Origin: Amaurobius ferox
Taxonomy: Eukaryota; Arthropoda; Arachnida; Araneae; Amaurobiidae
Length of the DNA: 64,000 nt
NCBI GenBank assembly: GCA_951213105.1
Contig: OX578146.1
Coordinates: 113,440,127-113,504,126, forward strand
Direction of reading: 5' to 3'
Notes under the pieces: generated by a model
The model's input: only the letters and a program-made list of their open reading frames with translations
What the model was told of the DNA's origin: nothing
The model's database searches: none
Position numbers and translations under genes: made by a program
Part shown: piece by piece, positions 44,701 through 57,297 of the stretch
Layout of the letters: every line of letters starts with the position of its first letter
Position numbering within the stretch: position 1 is the first letter of the stretch

Positions 44701-47700
44701 CTATTTTTTTAAAGAGAAATTGAATTAAAGAAAAGAGATAGAACTCTTTGTGAATGAAAAACCATAATGCTTTTAAGAATTGTATCTAGATGCCGCTAAT
44801 GTTGGTAATGTCTTATTTTTTCTCATTTGGCACAACATAAAAAGGGTTGTGTTTTTGATTATTCTCTAATTGAAGTTTACCAATTATTTATTTATTTAAA
44901 AGAAAGGAAGCTACAGGACAACATCCCAGTAACAGCGTGCAAGATAAAATACAACACAAAATATACAGATTAAAATATCATAAAATACATTAAAATGCAA
45001 ACTATTGACAACAAATAATCTTTAAAAGCACTTGCATATGAATAAATACATTAAAATATAAAATATTTACAACAAATGATTTTTAAAAGCAATTTCCGAT
45101 GAATAGAAAACATCAAGATTATCGGGGAAGCTGTTGTAAAGTTTACAGAAGTTATTAATCGCACAATAACAACCAATATGTGTACTAAAATTCCTTTCAG
45201 CAAATAAACTTATAAAAAAGTCAGTAGTTATTTTGGGGCACGAATACCCGCGAATTTTATGGGGGGTTTCCTGAAATTTTGCAAATATCAAATATATTTT
45301 AGAATTTAAGCTTTTTTTTACTATTGCCTAAATTCAATTATTATTTTTGTATCACAAATCGAATTTCCAGGATCTTATCACGAATTTTAGGGGTTTATAC
45401 TGAAATTTCGCGAATATCAAATGCATCCTTGTACATTTTAGATGACGAGGTGTTTGCTTTTTCGTTCATATAAAGCAAGTGTTAAAAGAACTTCGTGTCA
45501 AAGCTTCGGTATAGATTTCTGGAATACGAAACGAACATAATTATTTTTCCTAGCTCTGTCAATATCCGACACAGTGTCGATGTCAAATGGTCCTCTTCTA
45601 CATTTAAAAATGTGTTACTGGACAACAGGCACTGCTTTAAAAAAGGAAATATATGTATTTGCAATATAATGTATTAAAACAATGTCCACTTAAATGGAAA
45701 TCTTGATCTTCTGCAACAGCGTTGATAACTCTGCCAGTATTTGAATGGTTTATAAGTGTTAGTTAAAAAATGTAATATAATGCTTATTGAATTGCTCAGT
45801 AATTACATGTACTGCTTCGTGATTAGTAGACTTCGTTTTTATAGAAATGTTAGTGTAAATCTCCGGTTACAAAATTTTCGTGTTTTACCCAGTCACTGCC
45901 CGCAAATTTTGATTTTTTTCTCCTACGATAAAACAACCACAGACGTAAAAGACTACTATATATGGCTATACGAGTCTATGTAGTACTACATATGTCTATG
46001 AAAACAACTGTCCTAATTAAGAGTAAAAGTAGTGACTGTTTTATTCCGGGGTTGCAAAATAGCGTACGGAATATATAGAGACAAAAATAAATTGAAAAGT
46101 GAAATAAATGTAATAGCAATATTTATTATTGTCTCAGTTCTAATTTGAATTGCACCGATAATTTATTTCTAAAAATTTGGTAGTTAAAATAAATATTATT
46201 TAATTCAATACAAGCTTTTCGACATAGAAATACATGCAATTTGGGACTTATCCTACCGCAGCGCCATCTGAATTATTGTCTCGAATGATCTTTACGCTTT
46301 TCCGATATAAATTTTTATCTCTCTCCCTTTATTTCCAAGGAACTTACACTGCAGATTTCTTTTACGAGGTACATTTGATAAGATTATTACTTTATCATAC
46401 TGCTGAGTAGAGAACGTGCTGTTTTCACGAATTCAAAATTTTGACGGAAAAGCACATTTTAAGACTTAATTTCGAACAATTTCGGATGAATACTCATCTA
46501 CCTGTGGGTGTGTCTGATTTATGGATAGGATAACAACTTATTATAATTATAAATGCAATATTTAATTATAAATACAATTATAATAGCAATTATATTTATA
46601 AATACATTTTTTAAAATAAAAAACTGAAACTTAAATTGGTCATATTTTGTATAATTTGAGTTCCCATTATTCTTTTATTGTTTCTCAGGGAGAAATGCTA
46701 TTAGTCATAACAATGATAGTATGTATATAGTCACGCGGGAAAAATAGTTTGAACTACGCTATGGATGTAAAGCGTGTTAAAATAATATTAACACAGATTA
46801 GTCAATTGCATCATCATCAACGGCGTGATAGACTTATTGTGAACTTAACAATATGGAATATGAACAGCAATAGGGGAGACTCACACCTTCAAACATTTTG
46901 GACATGGGCTTGTATAGGATTCAGGATGAAAATTTTGGATTTTCGTTTTGCTCGATGTCTCACGCATTCATGACGACTTGGCATTTCATGCAATTATGGA
47001 CGTGGGATAATTTTAATTAAGCCATGCATAGAATTTGTTTTGTTGCAAGTTTTATCCATTCATTGTGTAGAAGTTATGAGAATTTTATTTAGTTATATAG
47101 ATTTGTTGTACGACTTTTATTCAATTATGTATAGGATATATTTTGTTCATTGACACAAGAGACATAACATAAGAAATTCAATATTTGTGTCGTGGCGATA
47201 TATTCAATTTGAATTACATTTTTTCGACGAGAATGTTTTCGACAGATTCTTTTTGACATGTTTTTTCGACGGTTTTATTTGACGGTTTTGATCATCCTTG
47301 AAATCGTATGGTTTCAGGTGATGCTTGCGTATCTGCTTGCATGTTTATGTATGTGTGTATTATTGGGAGTTTCCAGTGGGCAAAATTCTAAAGTTTATAA
47401 ACATTTTCTCGTCAGTCAAAATAATCTGAAAATAATTTACCTTTATAAATAGCATGATAAACTCTACTGACATGCATAGTACTATTACTTTATTTATACC
47501 ATAATCAATATAACTATATATGGAATTCAAAGCTTTTATTAAGTGTTTCATTTAATAAATTGGAATGCTAATGAAGTTATTCAACATTTCAAACTTGTGA
47601 TTGAGAAGCAAATAGGCTGTCTGCTCACAAAATAAACTACAATTTTAAAAGCTCCAATACCTCCTTAAGTAAAGACAAACATCTGCTGCATATAAAATAC

Positions 47701-47715
47701 CATTTTAAAATTGAA
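44700..47715. other. Unassigned AT-rich DNA
   Basis: Minor items: a short duplication of CACGAATTTTAGGGG-type sequence at 45240-45290 and 45380-45425, and a weak family A/B-like relic at 46370-46520 (minus orientation; TTTTGACGGAAAAGCACATT). No gene recognised. Confidence 0.4.
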
Positions 47716-47721
47716 ATCATA

Positions 47722-48773
47722 TAAAAAAATCTGATGTGGGCAACATATGACTTTCCTTATATAATGCAATAAATTTACTACTTTTACAGTAAAAAAAAAT
47801 AGGTTTTCCTTACAGTAGATACTTATATTCTTTCCAAGATATTGAATTTTCGACAATTAGTTGTCATTTTCATTGATTTAGCGCCATTTTTATCCATTTG
47901 GCGAGATTTTTGTTAATTTGGCAACATTCAAAAAGTCGCCATGTTGGCGACATTCCCCCAAATTCGTCGCCAAAATCTCGCCAAGCGTTATGGACGGAAA
48001 GATAAGTTATTCTTATAGCAGATAAATGACTATTGACGGTCAAATACAAAAGTATTACTCAAAGTATCTTTTCTCATGAATAGAACGAGCTAGATCCACG
48101 AGAATGATGTCACCAAATTTATCGCATTATATTACATATGAAAAGGGAACATGTTTCTCAACAGTTAATATATTTTTTTAATTTATGGGATTTTTTGATA
48201 CATTTATTTGAAAAATGTGCAATATCTCGAGAACGGTTCATGCTAGTGTTTTAAAGTTTACGTCAATCGTTGTCTGAGGAAAAATTACTTAAAAAATGTC
48301 TGTTTGCGTAACTTTATTAAAGGTTTTGATTTTTTGATGATTTTTTCAATATTTCACTCGAAAATTTAAGGGGGTTCTGAACATTCGATTGCGTATAAAA
48401 ACAATAAGCTTCCTGTGTTTACGGATTGTAATTTTTGTACCAAATTTCATTCGAATCGCTTCATTCGTTCGTGAGATATCGTCTTCACAGACTCACACAC
48501 ACACACACACTTTCACATACACACACTTTCACACACACACAGACACATACTTTCACACACACGCACACACACACATACTTTCACACACACACACATACTT
48601 TCACACACACACACATACTTTCACACACGCACACACACACACGCAGACATCACCTCAAAATGTGTGATTCGTGATCAGTGATGCTTGAAACGTGCTCTCC
48701 CGTCGAAAACTCGAATTCGAATTTTCGACCCCGTCACAATACTTTCCTTATACATTATGTATATAAGGAAAGT
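47722..48773 (+). mobile_element. Family A element, copy 4
   Basis: Complete copy with left end AATCTGATGTGGGCAACATA and terminal hairpin at 48740-48773. The CA tract is expanded into a minisatellite of CACACACACATACTTTCA units (48494-48650), which explains the His/Thr-rich open frames there. Confidence 0.9.
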
Positions 48774-48814
48774 AATAAGGGATGAATCGAATGCAAATAA
48801 ACAATACATTAATC

Positions 48815-49170
48815 GAATTTGAAATCATAACGATGAATCGAACACTAGTAAGGATCCTGGCATCAATATCAAGGATTCAAATTTTCGATTTCAATAATCG
48901 AAAATAACCCGCCTGTGTATCTAATTAGTATTTCGCCACTAATAAGCATATATCAATATTCTTCCACTAAATGTCTCTTTGATGAGACGGAGCGCAGAAT
49001 CAGCATTATTATCACATTCAGATTAAGTAATATTAATCTAGATACCAAGCGCAAGGTGGCGATGATTGATCATTTGATCAGACTGATGATGATTTATCAT
49101 CCATAGTACACATTTAGTAACTTTTAAGTTATCCTTCTCTATATCGCTACAATATGAAAGTTTAAAATAA
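48815..49170 (+). repeat. Dispersed repeat H, copy 1
   Basis: Shares GATGAGACGGAGCGCAGAAT, TCAGATTAAGTAATATTAAT, TAGATACCAAGCGCAAGGTG and GATGATTTATCATC with 53885-54210, 57545-57860 and 60265-60580. Confidence 0.75.
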
Positions 49171-49174
49171 AAGG

Positions 49175-50340
49175 TTGAGGAATCTGGTGTAATTTTTAAC
49201 GAATAATGAGCGAGTATATTTTGCATTTTCTTCGAAGCCAAGCAGATTTAACTTTCCAAATTCTGAATAAAACAAGAATAAAGACATTTTTAGAAACTTT
49301 TCATAAATAAAAATGGAGCTTGAAATATTTTTATCATTACTTTATACCATGCATATAGAGTGAGTGTGGAGTTTTATAAAAGAGCGCACAGTCTACATTT
49401 TGAACTGGTTAATAGTGTACACGCTTGCATTTTATTTAAATTTAGCCTTTCTTTTAGTTCATAAACTGAGAAGACTACTGTGCACTGATTTAGCCTCAGA
49501 CGTTGGGTGGATTTATATGTTCCCAAGTCGACGAAATTGCAATCTTTGATGAGTTCCTAATAGCAATTTTCCCAACTACTGTTGTGCTAAAGGTCTAAAT
49601 TCTGTATACAAGGGGCGTTATTCGAAGATAAATTGATAATAATTTTTATATGTCATTACGTATGTTTTGTAAAATGCATGGATTTTCACACTCGTCACCA
49701 CCGTGATATGTCAATGGATTTATGCACATAGGAATACGGGTGTACTTTTTAACAACAAGGATTAATGGCATTTTACATTTTTAAACTGTTGTAAGGAATG
49801 TGTAAACGAAGTATATGGAGTTCTTATCTGGAGTAGAAATTGGGAAAGTTTATAAAAAGAACTACAAAGATAAAAACTTTTGCGAGTAATTATTTATTTT
49901 ACAGTTTGTGACAAAATAAGTTGAAATTGCATTTGACAACCAAACATCCATTTCTTACTAATACTGTTAAATAAAATTCTATTAATGCTAATAAATCATT
50001 TGGCTCATTTCTTCAAGAGACTCTTGTTCTAACAGATGGCAAAATAGCGAAGAAAATCTGATGGGGAAACGTTTCTTCACCTGTCGTTTCCCGGAGAAAT
50101 TAAAGTGGCCACTGTCATGAGTAACTGTGGGCTGAGTGTCCAGATAGATAGAACGTTTTCCCACCTGTCATTTTCTAGAGGCATTAAAGTGGCCATTTGT
50201 GAATAACTGTGCAGCGTGTCTAGATCAGTGGCACGAAGCTTGCACAACTCAACATTTTACGTGTGACTGAATCCTAAACAAAGCTGCGCTCTTTGAAACA
50301 CATCTGCCAAGTCTTCTAAACTTTTGCCAAGAGTGAGCGT
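49175..50340. other. Unassigned DNA
   Basis: A short internal duplication (GTTTC.CC.CCTGTC.TTTCC, AGTGGCCA.TGT) lies at 50070-50205. No gene recognised. Confidence 0.4.
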
Positions 50341-51106
50341 GTATTTTTAACACTTTACAACATTATTGAAAAGTGTTTATGACTTTGTTCATTCTGTCTG
50401 TCTGTCCGTTAGCACGATAACTGCCGTAAAAATGACTTTATCAAAATGAAATTTTACTATGTTGTTCAGACGGTCTGTGGGACCTATGGAACTACAAATA
50501 AATAATATCACCCAATTAGTTTTTATTGATCCCGGGTTGAAAAACTGAAATACATTGAACCCTATGGGACCTAATTTATCAAACATTTTTTAAGCAAATT
50601 TAAAATTCTCAAATTGCTTCGAAATTTTTAGGAAATATTCACATTATCCCATAAAATATATAAAAAAAATTTCAGTAAAATATGTTAGGTAGTTTTTTAA
50701 TTAAAAATTATTTAATATAGGGAGAAAAACAAATCCAATTAAATTCTTATTTTTGGGATATACTCCAAAAAGAAAAGAGAGATATGTTATATAATAAATA
50801 TCTTTCCAAGAGTATAATTATTTTGTATATGAGAGAGGCTTCACATTTTAAAATAAATTTGGTAGATAACAATTTTTCAAATTTTTTTTTAATTTTATAT
50901 AACTCTTCATAATATACTTATTTGATGGCATTTTTAATGCACTTTCGTACGTCCTAGAGAGTTAACATTTGGTACACAACTTAAATTTGTTGAACATTTT
51001 ATTCTACAAAAATTTGGTGGATCTTTAAATACAGATCCTACATTTTTTTCGAAATGGCCTGCAAATAATCCCCGTTCACTTCTATAAATCATTGTTGTAA
51101 TATTGT

Positions 51107-51955
51107 TAAAAATTCTGTTGTGGGCAGCACATGTCTTTCCCTGCAGACTCATATTCACGTTCTCTTTATTTCTTCAATAATAATTTGAGTTTATCTGCAC
51201 AAAATAACAGCCATAAGTATTTTAAATGACATTGAATTTACACGTTAAACTTAAATTTGGTTCTCATTTGATAGCTGAACTCATTGTCAAAGGTGGCGTA
51301 GCGAAAACGCGAAAAAACTGGAATATCTCAAGAACGGCTAGTCCTAGAGTAATGGGGTAAGTCTTATTCTTTTTGTTGTCAAAAATCACGTATAAAATAG
51401 GAATTTATTTGATATAATTGAACACACGTAGTCTTTTATTTTTATATTTAACGATTTTTGCGGGCCATTTCGCAAAAATAGCCCGTTCCTTTTTCCCGAA
51501 TCGTATTAGAATAACCTACAAATGATTTATATACCAAATTTTGCTAAATTTGGCATATAAATCACTTGTAGGTTATTGAAATAATATACACCAAATTTTG
51601 GTAAATTTGTTCCATTAGTTTTTAGCTAGAGTGGATAAAGGCAATTTCTGCCGGCCATTTCGCAAAGAAGGCAGACTCTTTTATTACGAATCGTACTATA
51701 ATCTAATGAACATCAGAGTTTTCTACAAAAAACATACCTACCAAATTTTATGAAATTCGGTCCATTAGTTTTTCAATTAGAGTGGATGTAATATCCTCAC
51801 AGACACACAGAAACATACACATACATACCCTTACACACACAGACGTCTTCCTAAAAATAGTTCTTTCGTGTTCTGGAAGTCCCAAAACGTGTAGATCCTT
51901 CGAAAATTCGAGTTCCGATCTTTAGCACGATTCCAATACTTTGAATACATACATA
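51107..51955 (+). mobile_element. Family B element nested in family C
   Basis: Begins AATTCTGTTGTGGGCAGCAC, ATGTCTTTCCCTGCAGACTC, continues in the orientation opposite to the 62.8-kb copy, and ends near CACGATTCCAATACTTTGAA without its terminal hairpin. A CA tract follows (51957-52008). Confidence 0.8.
51510..51577. repeat. 68-bp near-perfect palindrome inside family B
   Basis: AATAACCTACAAATGATTTA at the left pairs with TAAATCACTTGTAGGTTATT at the right. The arms are about 32 bp with a TGCT-like loop and only two or three mismatches. It is absent from the other B copies. Confidence 0.85.
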
Positions 51956-52444
51956 CACACACAGACAGACAGACACACACACACACACACACAGATAGAT
52001 AATACACAAATACACAGCTAATATGTATCTAAATTCCGTGCCTACGCAATTACAATAGTTAAGATTTTAAATGATCCCTAAATTTTTATTATTTCTTCAA
52101 CGAAGCCTAATTTTAACTTATGCAGAATGCAAATATCTCAATCGATTCTAAGGTGAGTTACATAAGAATTGCTGAATTTTTTTCACACAAAATTATTTAG
52201 CTCTGGAGTCTGGAATACAAGTTATGTGATTGAAATATTCATTGATTTTGCACAGAGAATCAGTTGATGTATATTTCGATACAGTTTTAAATATTTAAGT
52301 ATAATAAATTACTGTAGTACTGTGATAATGCAAAAGATATCACCACTGAATGTATCACATTTTAGAAATTTTTAAATAAAATTGCATTTCAGTTGGAAAG
52401 TGTTTCATAATCAATGCTTATGCATGCTTGATCTTTCTTGTTTA

Positions 52445-53090
52445 TTATATTCTATTTCCTTGAGTATAAAAAATTACAGATATTTTCACCAAAATTTTTA
52501 TATATAAATCGTTTTTCCATTTCCGGCTCGCTCTTTACTGCTTCTAACTGGCCAATAGGTTTAATTGGCGAAAAGTACATTTGATGAGCAACTTTACACG
52601 AGGATATTCTATTATATTTAAAAAAGTATTAATTCTACATACCTTTTTTGCACCTTACTTTCAAACTTATTCTTTACAAACTAGTTTTTCAATTTGAAAT
52701 AGGCAGAGAAAAGATTAAAAACAAGAAATTCATAGATATGAAATATATTATAACTGCACATTTCACATATATGACATGATTTTCCAGTTGCACAACTAAA
52801 AGTAAAATTCAAGGAAATTAAACGAAACTACTATGCATATTTTATACTAGCCTTTTATATCTATTTTTGAACGGACGGCATGGAGACTGGTTGGTCACTA
52901 CATGCGCCACTTACACTCTTGATAAAAGTTGTGAAATCTGAATATCAAATACAGTTTCAAATTTAAGCGTAAAACAGCGCGCATTTGTTACCATGGAAAT
53001 TGAGGTATGTAAAACGACATTTCATATCCAATCTCTGTATGTTTCCTTATTATCAACGCTTTTATTTAAAAAATAATTTATTATAACATG
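52445..53090. other. Unassigned DNA
   Basis: Nothing recognised. Confidence 0.4.
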
Positions 53091-53094
53091 TGCA

Positions 53095-53252
53095 GATAAT
53101 TTGATTAAAAGAATTACCAGCAGGTGATAACTTGATGAGAAGAATTACCAACAGATGATAATTTGATTAGAGGAATTACCAGCAGATGATAATTTCATTA
53201 GAAGAATTACAAGTAGATGATAATTTGATTAGAAGAATTACCAGCAGACGAT
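53095..53252 (+). repeat. 31-bp tandem repeat, five units
   Basis: GAATTACC or a variant recurs at 53111, 53142, 53173, 53204 and 53235, exactly 31 bp apart. The unit is close to GAATTACCAGCAGATGATAA plus TTTGATTAGAA. Confidence 0.92.
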
Positions 53253-53254
53253 TT

Positions 53255-53880
53255 TGGTATTTGATGCGCAATTCTGTTAGTATGATCGCAAATGAAATCC
53301 AAATATGTATATAAAATTGAATTAAGAAATATAATAAAAACCTTCAGCTACAGCTATAAATTAAAATATCCCAAGAACAGTTGGTTTACACCAAAAGAGT
53401 TATTCAAGATAATGTAGGATATTATTTTCTGTATATAATGTTATAAAAACGAATCTAACGTGTTAATTTATTCTCGAGTTATAGCTGGAATAATTTTGGA
53501 ACAAAAAATATTTGAGATTTATAATTTATTTCAATAAAATTGTAAAGTTATGGCTTGTTTTCACTGCAGGTTTCTACCTTCAGCAGTTTGGTCTGTAAAT
53601 TTCTCTCTAAATAAATCGTGCTCAGCTTACATGTTATAGATTAAAATCATGGTTTGAAATCTTAAAAACTATTTTTTCCTCACCCGGAGCACAGTTTCAA
53701 ATAATACAAATTTAACCGATTATAAACAATAAAGAAATACTGCATTAAAGTTTCAACTGTGCTTACAGAATGAAATCATGCATCTATTAAACCTTCAACC
53801 TGGATAAAATAATTATATACTACCTCCTCCTTAAATTACAAGTACCAATCTGAGGCATATTTTATTCATAGCTTCAAACC
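53255..53880. other. Unassigned AT-rich DNA
   Basis: Nothing recognised. Confidence 0.4.
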
Positions 53881-53884
53881 GGAT

Positions 53885-54210
53885 CACGAAATGATGAATG
53901 ATGATTCGAACGTTCCAAACTCCGGAAATCAACTTCAAGCTCTCTGAATTCCATTTGAGGTTCCAGAAATATTGTGACATTCACTCACTGACATTTGGCA
54001 GATATTAAATAAATTTTAATATTCTTCAATTAAATGTTCTTTGTCGAGATGGAACACGGAATCAAAACTACAGATTAAGATTAATTATTGTTGATGTAGA
54101 CGCTAAATAGACGATCCATAATTTAGTCATAGCTGACGATTTATCATCTACCATAAATAAAGCAAGAGCTTTAAAATCCTCTTCATTTCCTCGTTACACA
54201 GTACAGATGT
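53885..54210 (+). repeat. Dispersed repeat H, copy 2
   Basis: CTCCGGAAATCAACTTCAAG, TTCTTCAATTAAATGTTCTT, GAGATGGAACACGGAATCAA, GATGTAGACGCTAAATAGAC and GACGATTTATCATC match the other H copies. Confidence 0.75.
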
Positions 54211-54428
54211 TATTCAAGGAGTTTAAGGGGTCGTGAGAGTTTTAAAATATTTAAAAATAAAAAAGGATATCCTCATATTCAACATTTTATATATTAATGG
54301 AAGCATATATGACCCAGATATCAAAAAAGGCAATTGGGATGAAATTGGTCATTTTAAGATATTAAATGCTTATTTGGACTTTTAAGAAATCGAAACTGAA
54401 AACAGATTTTTCATTTTTATCAATTTTT

Positions 54429-55408
54429 AACACTTTACAACATAGTTGAAAGTGTTTATGATTTTGTTCATTCTGTCTGTCTGTCTGTCCGTTAGCACGA
54501 TAACTGCCGTAAAAATGTCTATCAAAATGAAATTTTAGTATGTTTTTCAGAGGGTCTGTGGGACCTATGGGAATATAAATGAATAATATCACCCAATTAG
54601 TTTTTTATTGAACCCGGATTGAAAAAATGAAATATATTAAATCCTATGGGACCTTATGTTTCAAACATTTTTTAAGCGAATTTAAAATTCACAACTAGCT
54701 TCGAAAATTTTAGGAAGTATTCAAATTATTCCAAAAAATATATAAAAATTTTTTTAGTAAAATATGTTAGACAGTTTAACAAAAAATTATTTAAATTATT
54801 TAATATAGGGAGAAAAACAAATTCAATTAAATTCTGACTCTCGTTATATCCTCCAGAAAGAAAAAAGAGATATATTATATAATAAATATCTTTCCAAGAA
54901 TTTAATCATTTTATATATGAAAAAGATTTCACATTTTAAAATAAATATGGTAGATAACAATTTTTCAAATTTTTAAATAAAATAAATTACAATAGTATTG
55001 TGATGAATTAAACGATTGGAAAAATGATTATGAATGAAATGCTGCTTTTATATAGAGGCGATTTATATTTCGATGTCGTCATTTGGATAAAGTTCATATG
55101 TTTTCGATGAAGTTTTCAAATATAATAAATTATTGCAGTGTTATGATAATTTTTAAAATATTACCGAGGAATGTATCGCATTTTATAGATGTTTAAACCA
55201 GGCAATTTCTATTTCAATGCCGTCATTTGAGTGAAGTTCATTTTCTTCGATGAAGTTTTCAAATATAATAAATTAATGTAGTATTGTGATAATTTTAAAA
55301 GTATTACCGAGGAATGTATCGCATTTGAGGGATGTTTGTATAAAATTGCATTGACGTTGGAAAGTGTTCCGTAATCGATGTTTTATGCATGATTGATCTT
55401 TCCTGTTG
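54429..55408 (+). mobile_element. Family C element, copy 3
   Basis: Complete: left hairpin AACACTTTACAAC..GTTGAAAGTGTT, GTCT tract, GTTAGCACGATAACTGCCG, ATATCACCCAATTAG, and right end GTTGGAAAGTGTTCCGTAAT..TTGATCTTTCCTGTT. It is 980 bp, shorter than copies 1 and 2. Confidence 0.8.
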
Positions 55409-55559
55409 TTTTATTACGCTCGTCTTTCTAATGCGCTGGCCACAGAACATTTAACTTTTCTGTAAGAATTCTGAACAATTTCACAGGAACGGTCCCTATT
55501 GAATGTTTCAGTCACATATTTGGTAATAATGTTTTGTTCTAGCAGAAACAACAAGATCA

Positions 55560-55893
55560 CAAATATAATATAAGGTCTTTATTTCACTTCTTTAAGACGT
55601 ACAAAACTTTAAAAAGCCAGAGCGCTTTCGAGCGTAAATATGCTCTTCATCAGTGGCTACATGGACATAGGAATGATCGTTCATATATAGACCAGAAAAG
55701 GTGACAAATTTGCATAAATACAATTATCAATAAACTTACGTTTATCTAAGGAGAATCCAAAAATACAAAACATTTTGCAGTTTCATAAAATACAGCATAA
55801 ATCATGAAATTTACAATTTTATTAGAGAATTTTCAAATTCAAAAATTTTTTAAAAAATGGGGGCAATCAGGTCCAATCCCCGAGAGGATGCCG
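55560..55893 (-). mobile_element. Penelope-like element 3' region
   Basis: Minus-strand sequence after the GIY-YIG stop codon. It holds the hammerhead ribozyme at 55611-55661 and a likely polyadenylation signal AATAAA (about 55585-55580). The end towards 55560 is not sharply defined. Confidence 0.6.
55611..55661 (-). ncRNA. Type I hammerhead ribozyme with intact core (Penelope-like element)
   Basis: On the minus strand: stem I strand GTAGCCA, CTGATGA (55653-55647), stem II AGAGC...GCTC (55646-55630), GAAA (55629-55626), self-complementary stem III AGCGCT (55626-55621), the cleavage-site C at 55620, then TGGCTTTTT pairing back to GCCA for stem I. Every invariant core position I can check is present. 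The loopless stem III implies action as a dimer or in a weak monomer. It lies 230 bp downstream of the GIY-YIG stop on the same strand, the position expected for Penelope-like elements. Confidence 0.88.
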
Positions 55894-56810
55894 TCAAAGA
55901 TAATTATGAAGAGACTTGAATTGCATGGAGTCGAGAATGAGTCGCCAAGCATAACTTAAAATCTGAACGGGGTAAAAATTACAAATCGACTCGCGGTAAG
56001 CATAAATAATGAGGGACTCAAAAAGGAAAATATTAGGAGGGTTATTACAACGCATAAGAAGGAAAGTTCTTTCAAAAATTGGCCGGAAATTTTCTTCAAC
56101 AACAAAATGAGCAAGGGCCGTAGAAAGTTTACCACCTTTGACATCCCTAGCATGTTCTGCCAAACGGATACCAATAGTACGTTTTATACTGCCAATATAA
56201 AATTTAAAATTGCCATCGATGGACAACAGGGGAACCACATACACCCCAGCAAAGCTTTTAAAATCATCCTTATCACCCAGTTTATCAGACCGAATCCGGT
56301 TAAATAAAGAAGAAACATTAGAGTGAGCAGGCCTGAAACCAAATTCAGAGCAGAACTGAATAAAGGGACGGAAAATCCTAGGATGGTACGGGAAACTAGA
56401 TTTATGATTTAAACGATCTTTTAAAGAAATAAGTTTAGTATCAATTTGAGAAAATTTACGGCGAACATGGGAAAAAACCTTATGTATAAATTCAAAGGAA
56501 TAGGCAGCCTCATAGCCAAGATTGAAAATAAAATCATTTCGTCACTTAAAGAAGAACACACGTTAAAAGCACGATTAAAATAAGCGCTAAAAGAAGCTTT
56601 TTTAGAGGAAATAGAATGGTAAGAAATAGCAGGAATACAGGAATTAGTAAAAGACGGTTTACGGTAAACAGATGTGTGAAAACCAACATCAGAACGGGTA
56701 ACCAGAACATCAAGAAAAGGCAAGGTACAATTATTTTCGTGCTCAACGGTAAAATTAATCGAAGGGTAAAAATCATTTAGACCTCCTGAACCCATTTCGA
56801 ACATATATAA
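55894..56810 (-). pseudogene. Penelope-like element: reverse transcriptase C-terminus + GIY-YIG endonuclease, frameshifted
   Basis: The first minus-strand segment (about 56810-56535) reads into NFTVEHE, LPFLDVLVTR and VYRKPSFTNS, hallmarks of the C-terminal part of Penelope-like reverse transcriptases. A frameshift at about 56530-56540 moves the frame. The second segment runs open to a stop at 55894 and ends in a GIY-YIG nuclease module: GVYVVPL, then FYIGSIKRTIGIRLAEH (YIG, catalytic-type Arg, His), then FESLIIYAYRES with the metal-site Glu. The catalytic reverse transcriptase palm upstream is absent, because the relic begins at a GT microsatellite (56812-57105). It is a 5'-truncated, once-shifted, relatively young copy, since nearly all of it is otherwise open. 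Confidence 0.88.
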
Positions 56811-56811
56811 A

Positions 56812-57105
56812 ATGGTGTGTGTGCGCCCGCTTGTGTGTGTGCGCGCGCTTGTATGTGTGTGTGCGCGCGCTTGTGTGTGTGCGCGCGCTTGTGTGTGTGT
56901 GCGCTTGTGTGTGTGTGCGCTTGTGTGTGTGTGCGCTTGTGTGTGTGTACGCTTGTGTGTGTTTGCGCTTGTGTGTGTTTGCGCTTGTGTGTGTTTGTGC
57001 TTGTGTGTGTGCCTGTGTGTGTGTGCTTGTGTGTGTGTGTGCGCTTGTGTGTGTGTATGTTTGTGTGTGTGTGTGTGCTTGTGTGTGTGTGTGTATTTGT
57101 ACACA
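56812..57105. repeat. GT/GC-rich microsatellite (GTGTGTGTGCGCTT-type units)
   Basis: About 20 imperfect 14-16-bp units. Cys/Val-rich frames on the plus strand and His/Thr-rich frames on the minus strand are products of the repeat. It abuts the truncated end of the Penelope relic. Confidence 0.93.
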
Positions 57106-57297
57106 AGGCGTTAATAGAATAAATGAACAAATGTTTGCGTCACTATGTGCAGATACGTTACGTCCGTGACATCCGCGATTAGGATTAAAAACTTTCAAGA
57201 AAGCTAAAATATTTTAAGAAAATTGAAGCTGGCTGCATGATAGACTGAATATGATATTCGTCGCAAAGGTTCTGAAAATTATACACACAGCAAATAT

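Larger units (their letters stand above)
50349..52442 (+). mobile_element. Family C element, copy 2, split by family B
   Basis: The left hairpin AACACTTTACAAC starts at 50349, with the GTCT tract and GTTAGCACGATAACTGCCG behind it. The other C end (GTTGGAAAGTGTTTCATAAT...GATCTTTCTTGTTTA) is at 52392-52442. Family B lies between (about 51107-51955), and C-like sequence resumes at about 52025 (TCTAAATTCCGTGCC, compare 11333). Confidence 0.75.

Noticed and set aside
48389..48674. His/Thr-rich 92- and 79-codon frames
   Set aside because: They translate the CA/CATACTTTCA minisatellite inside family A copy 4.
56421..57198. His/Thr-rich or Cys/Val-rich proteins encoded at the GT microsatellite
   Set aside because: These are simple-repeat translations; only the part below 56810 on the minus strand (Penelope relic) is meaningful.
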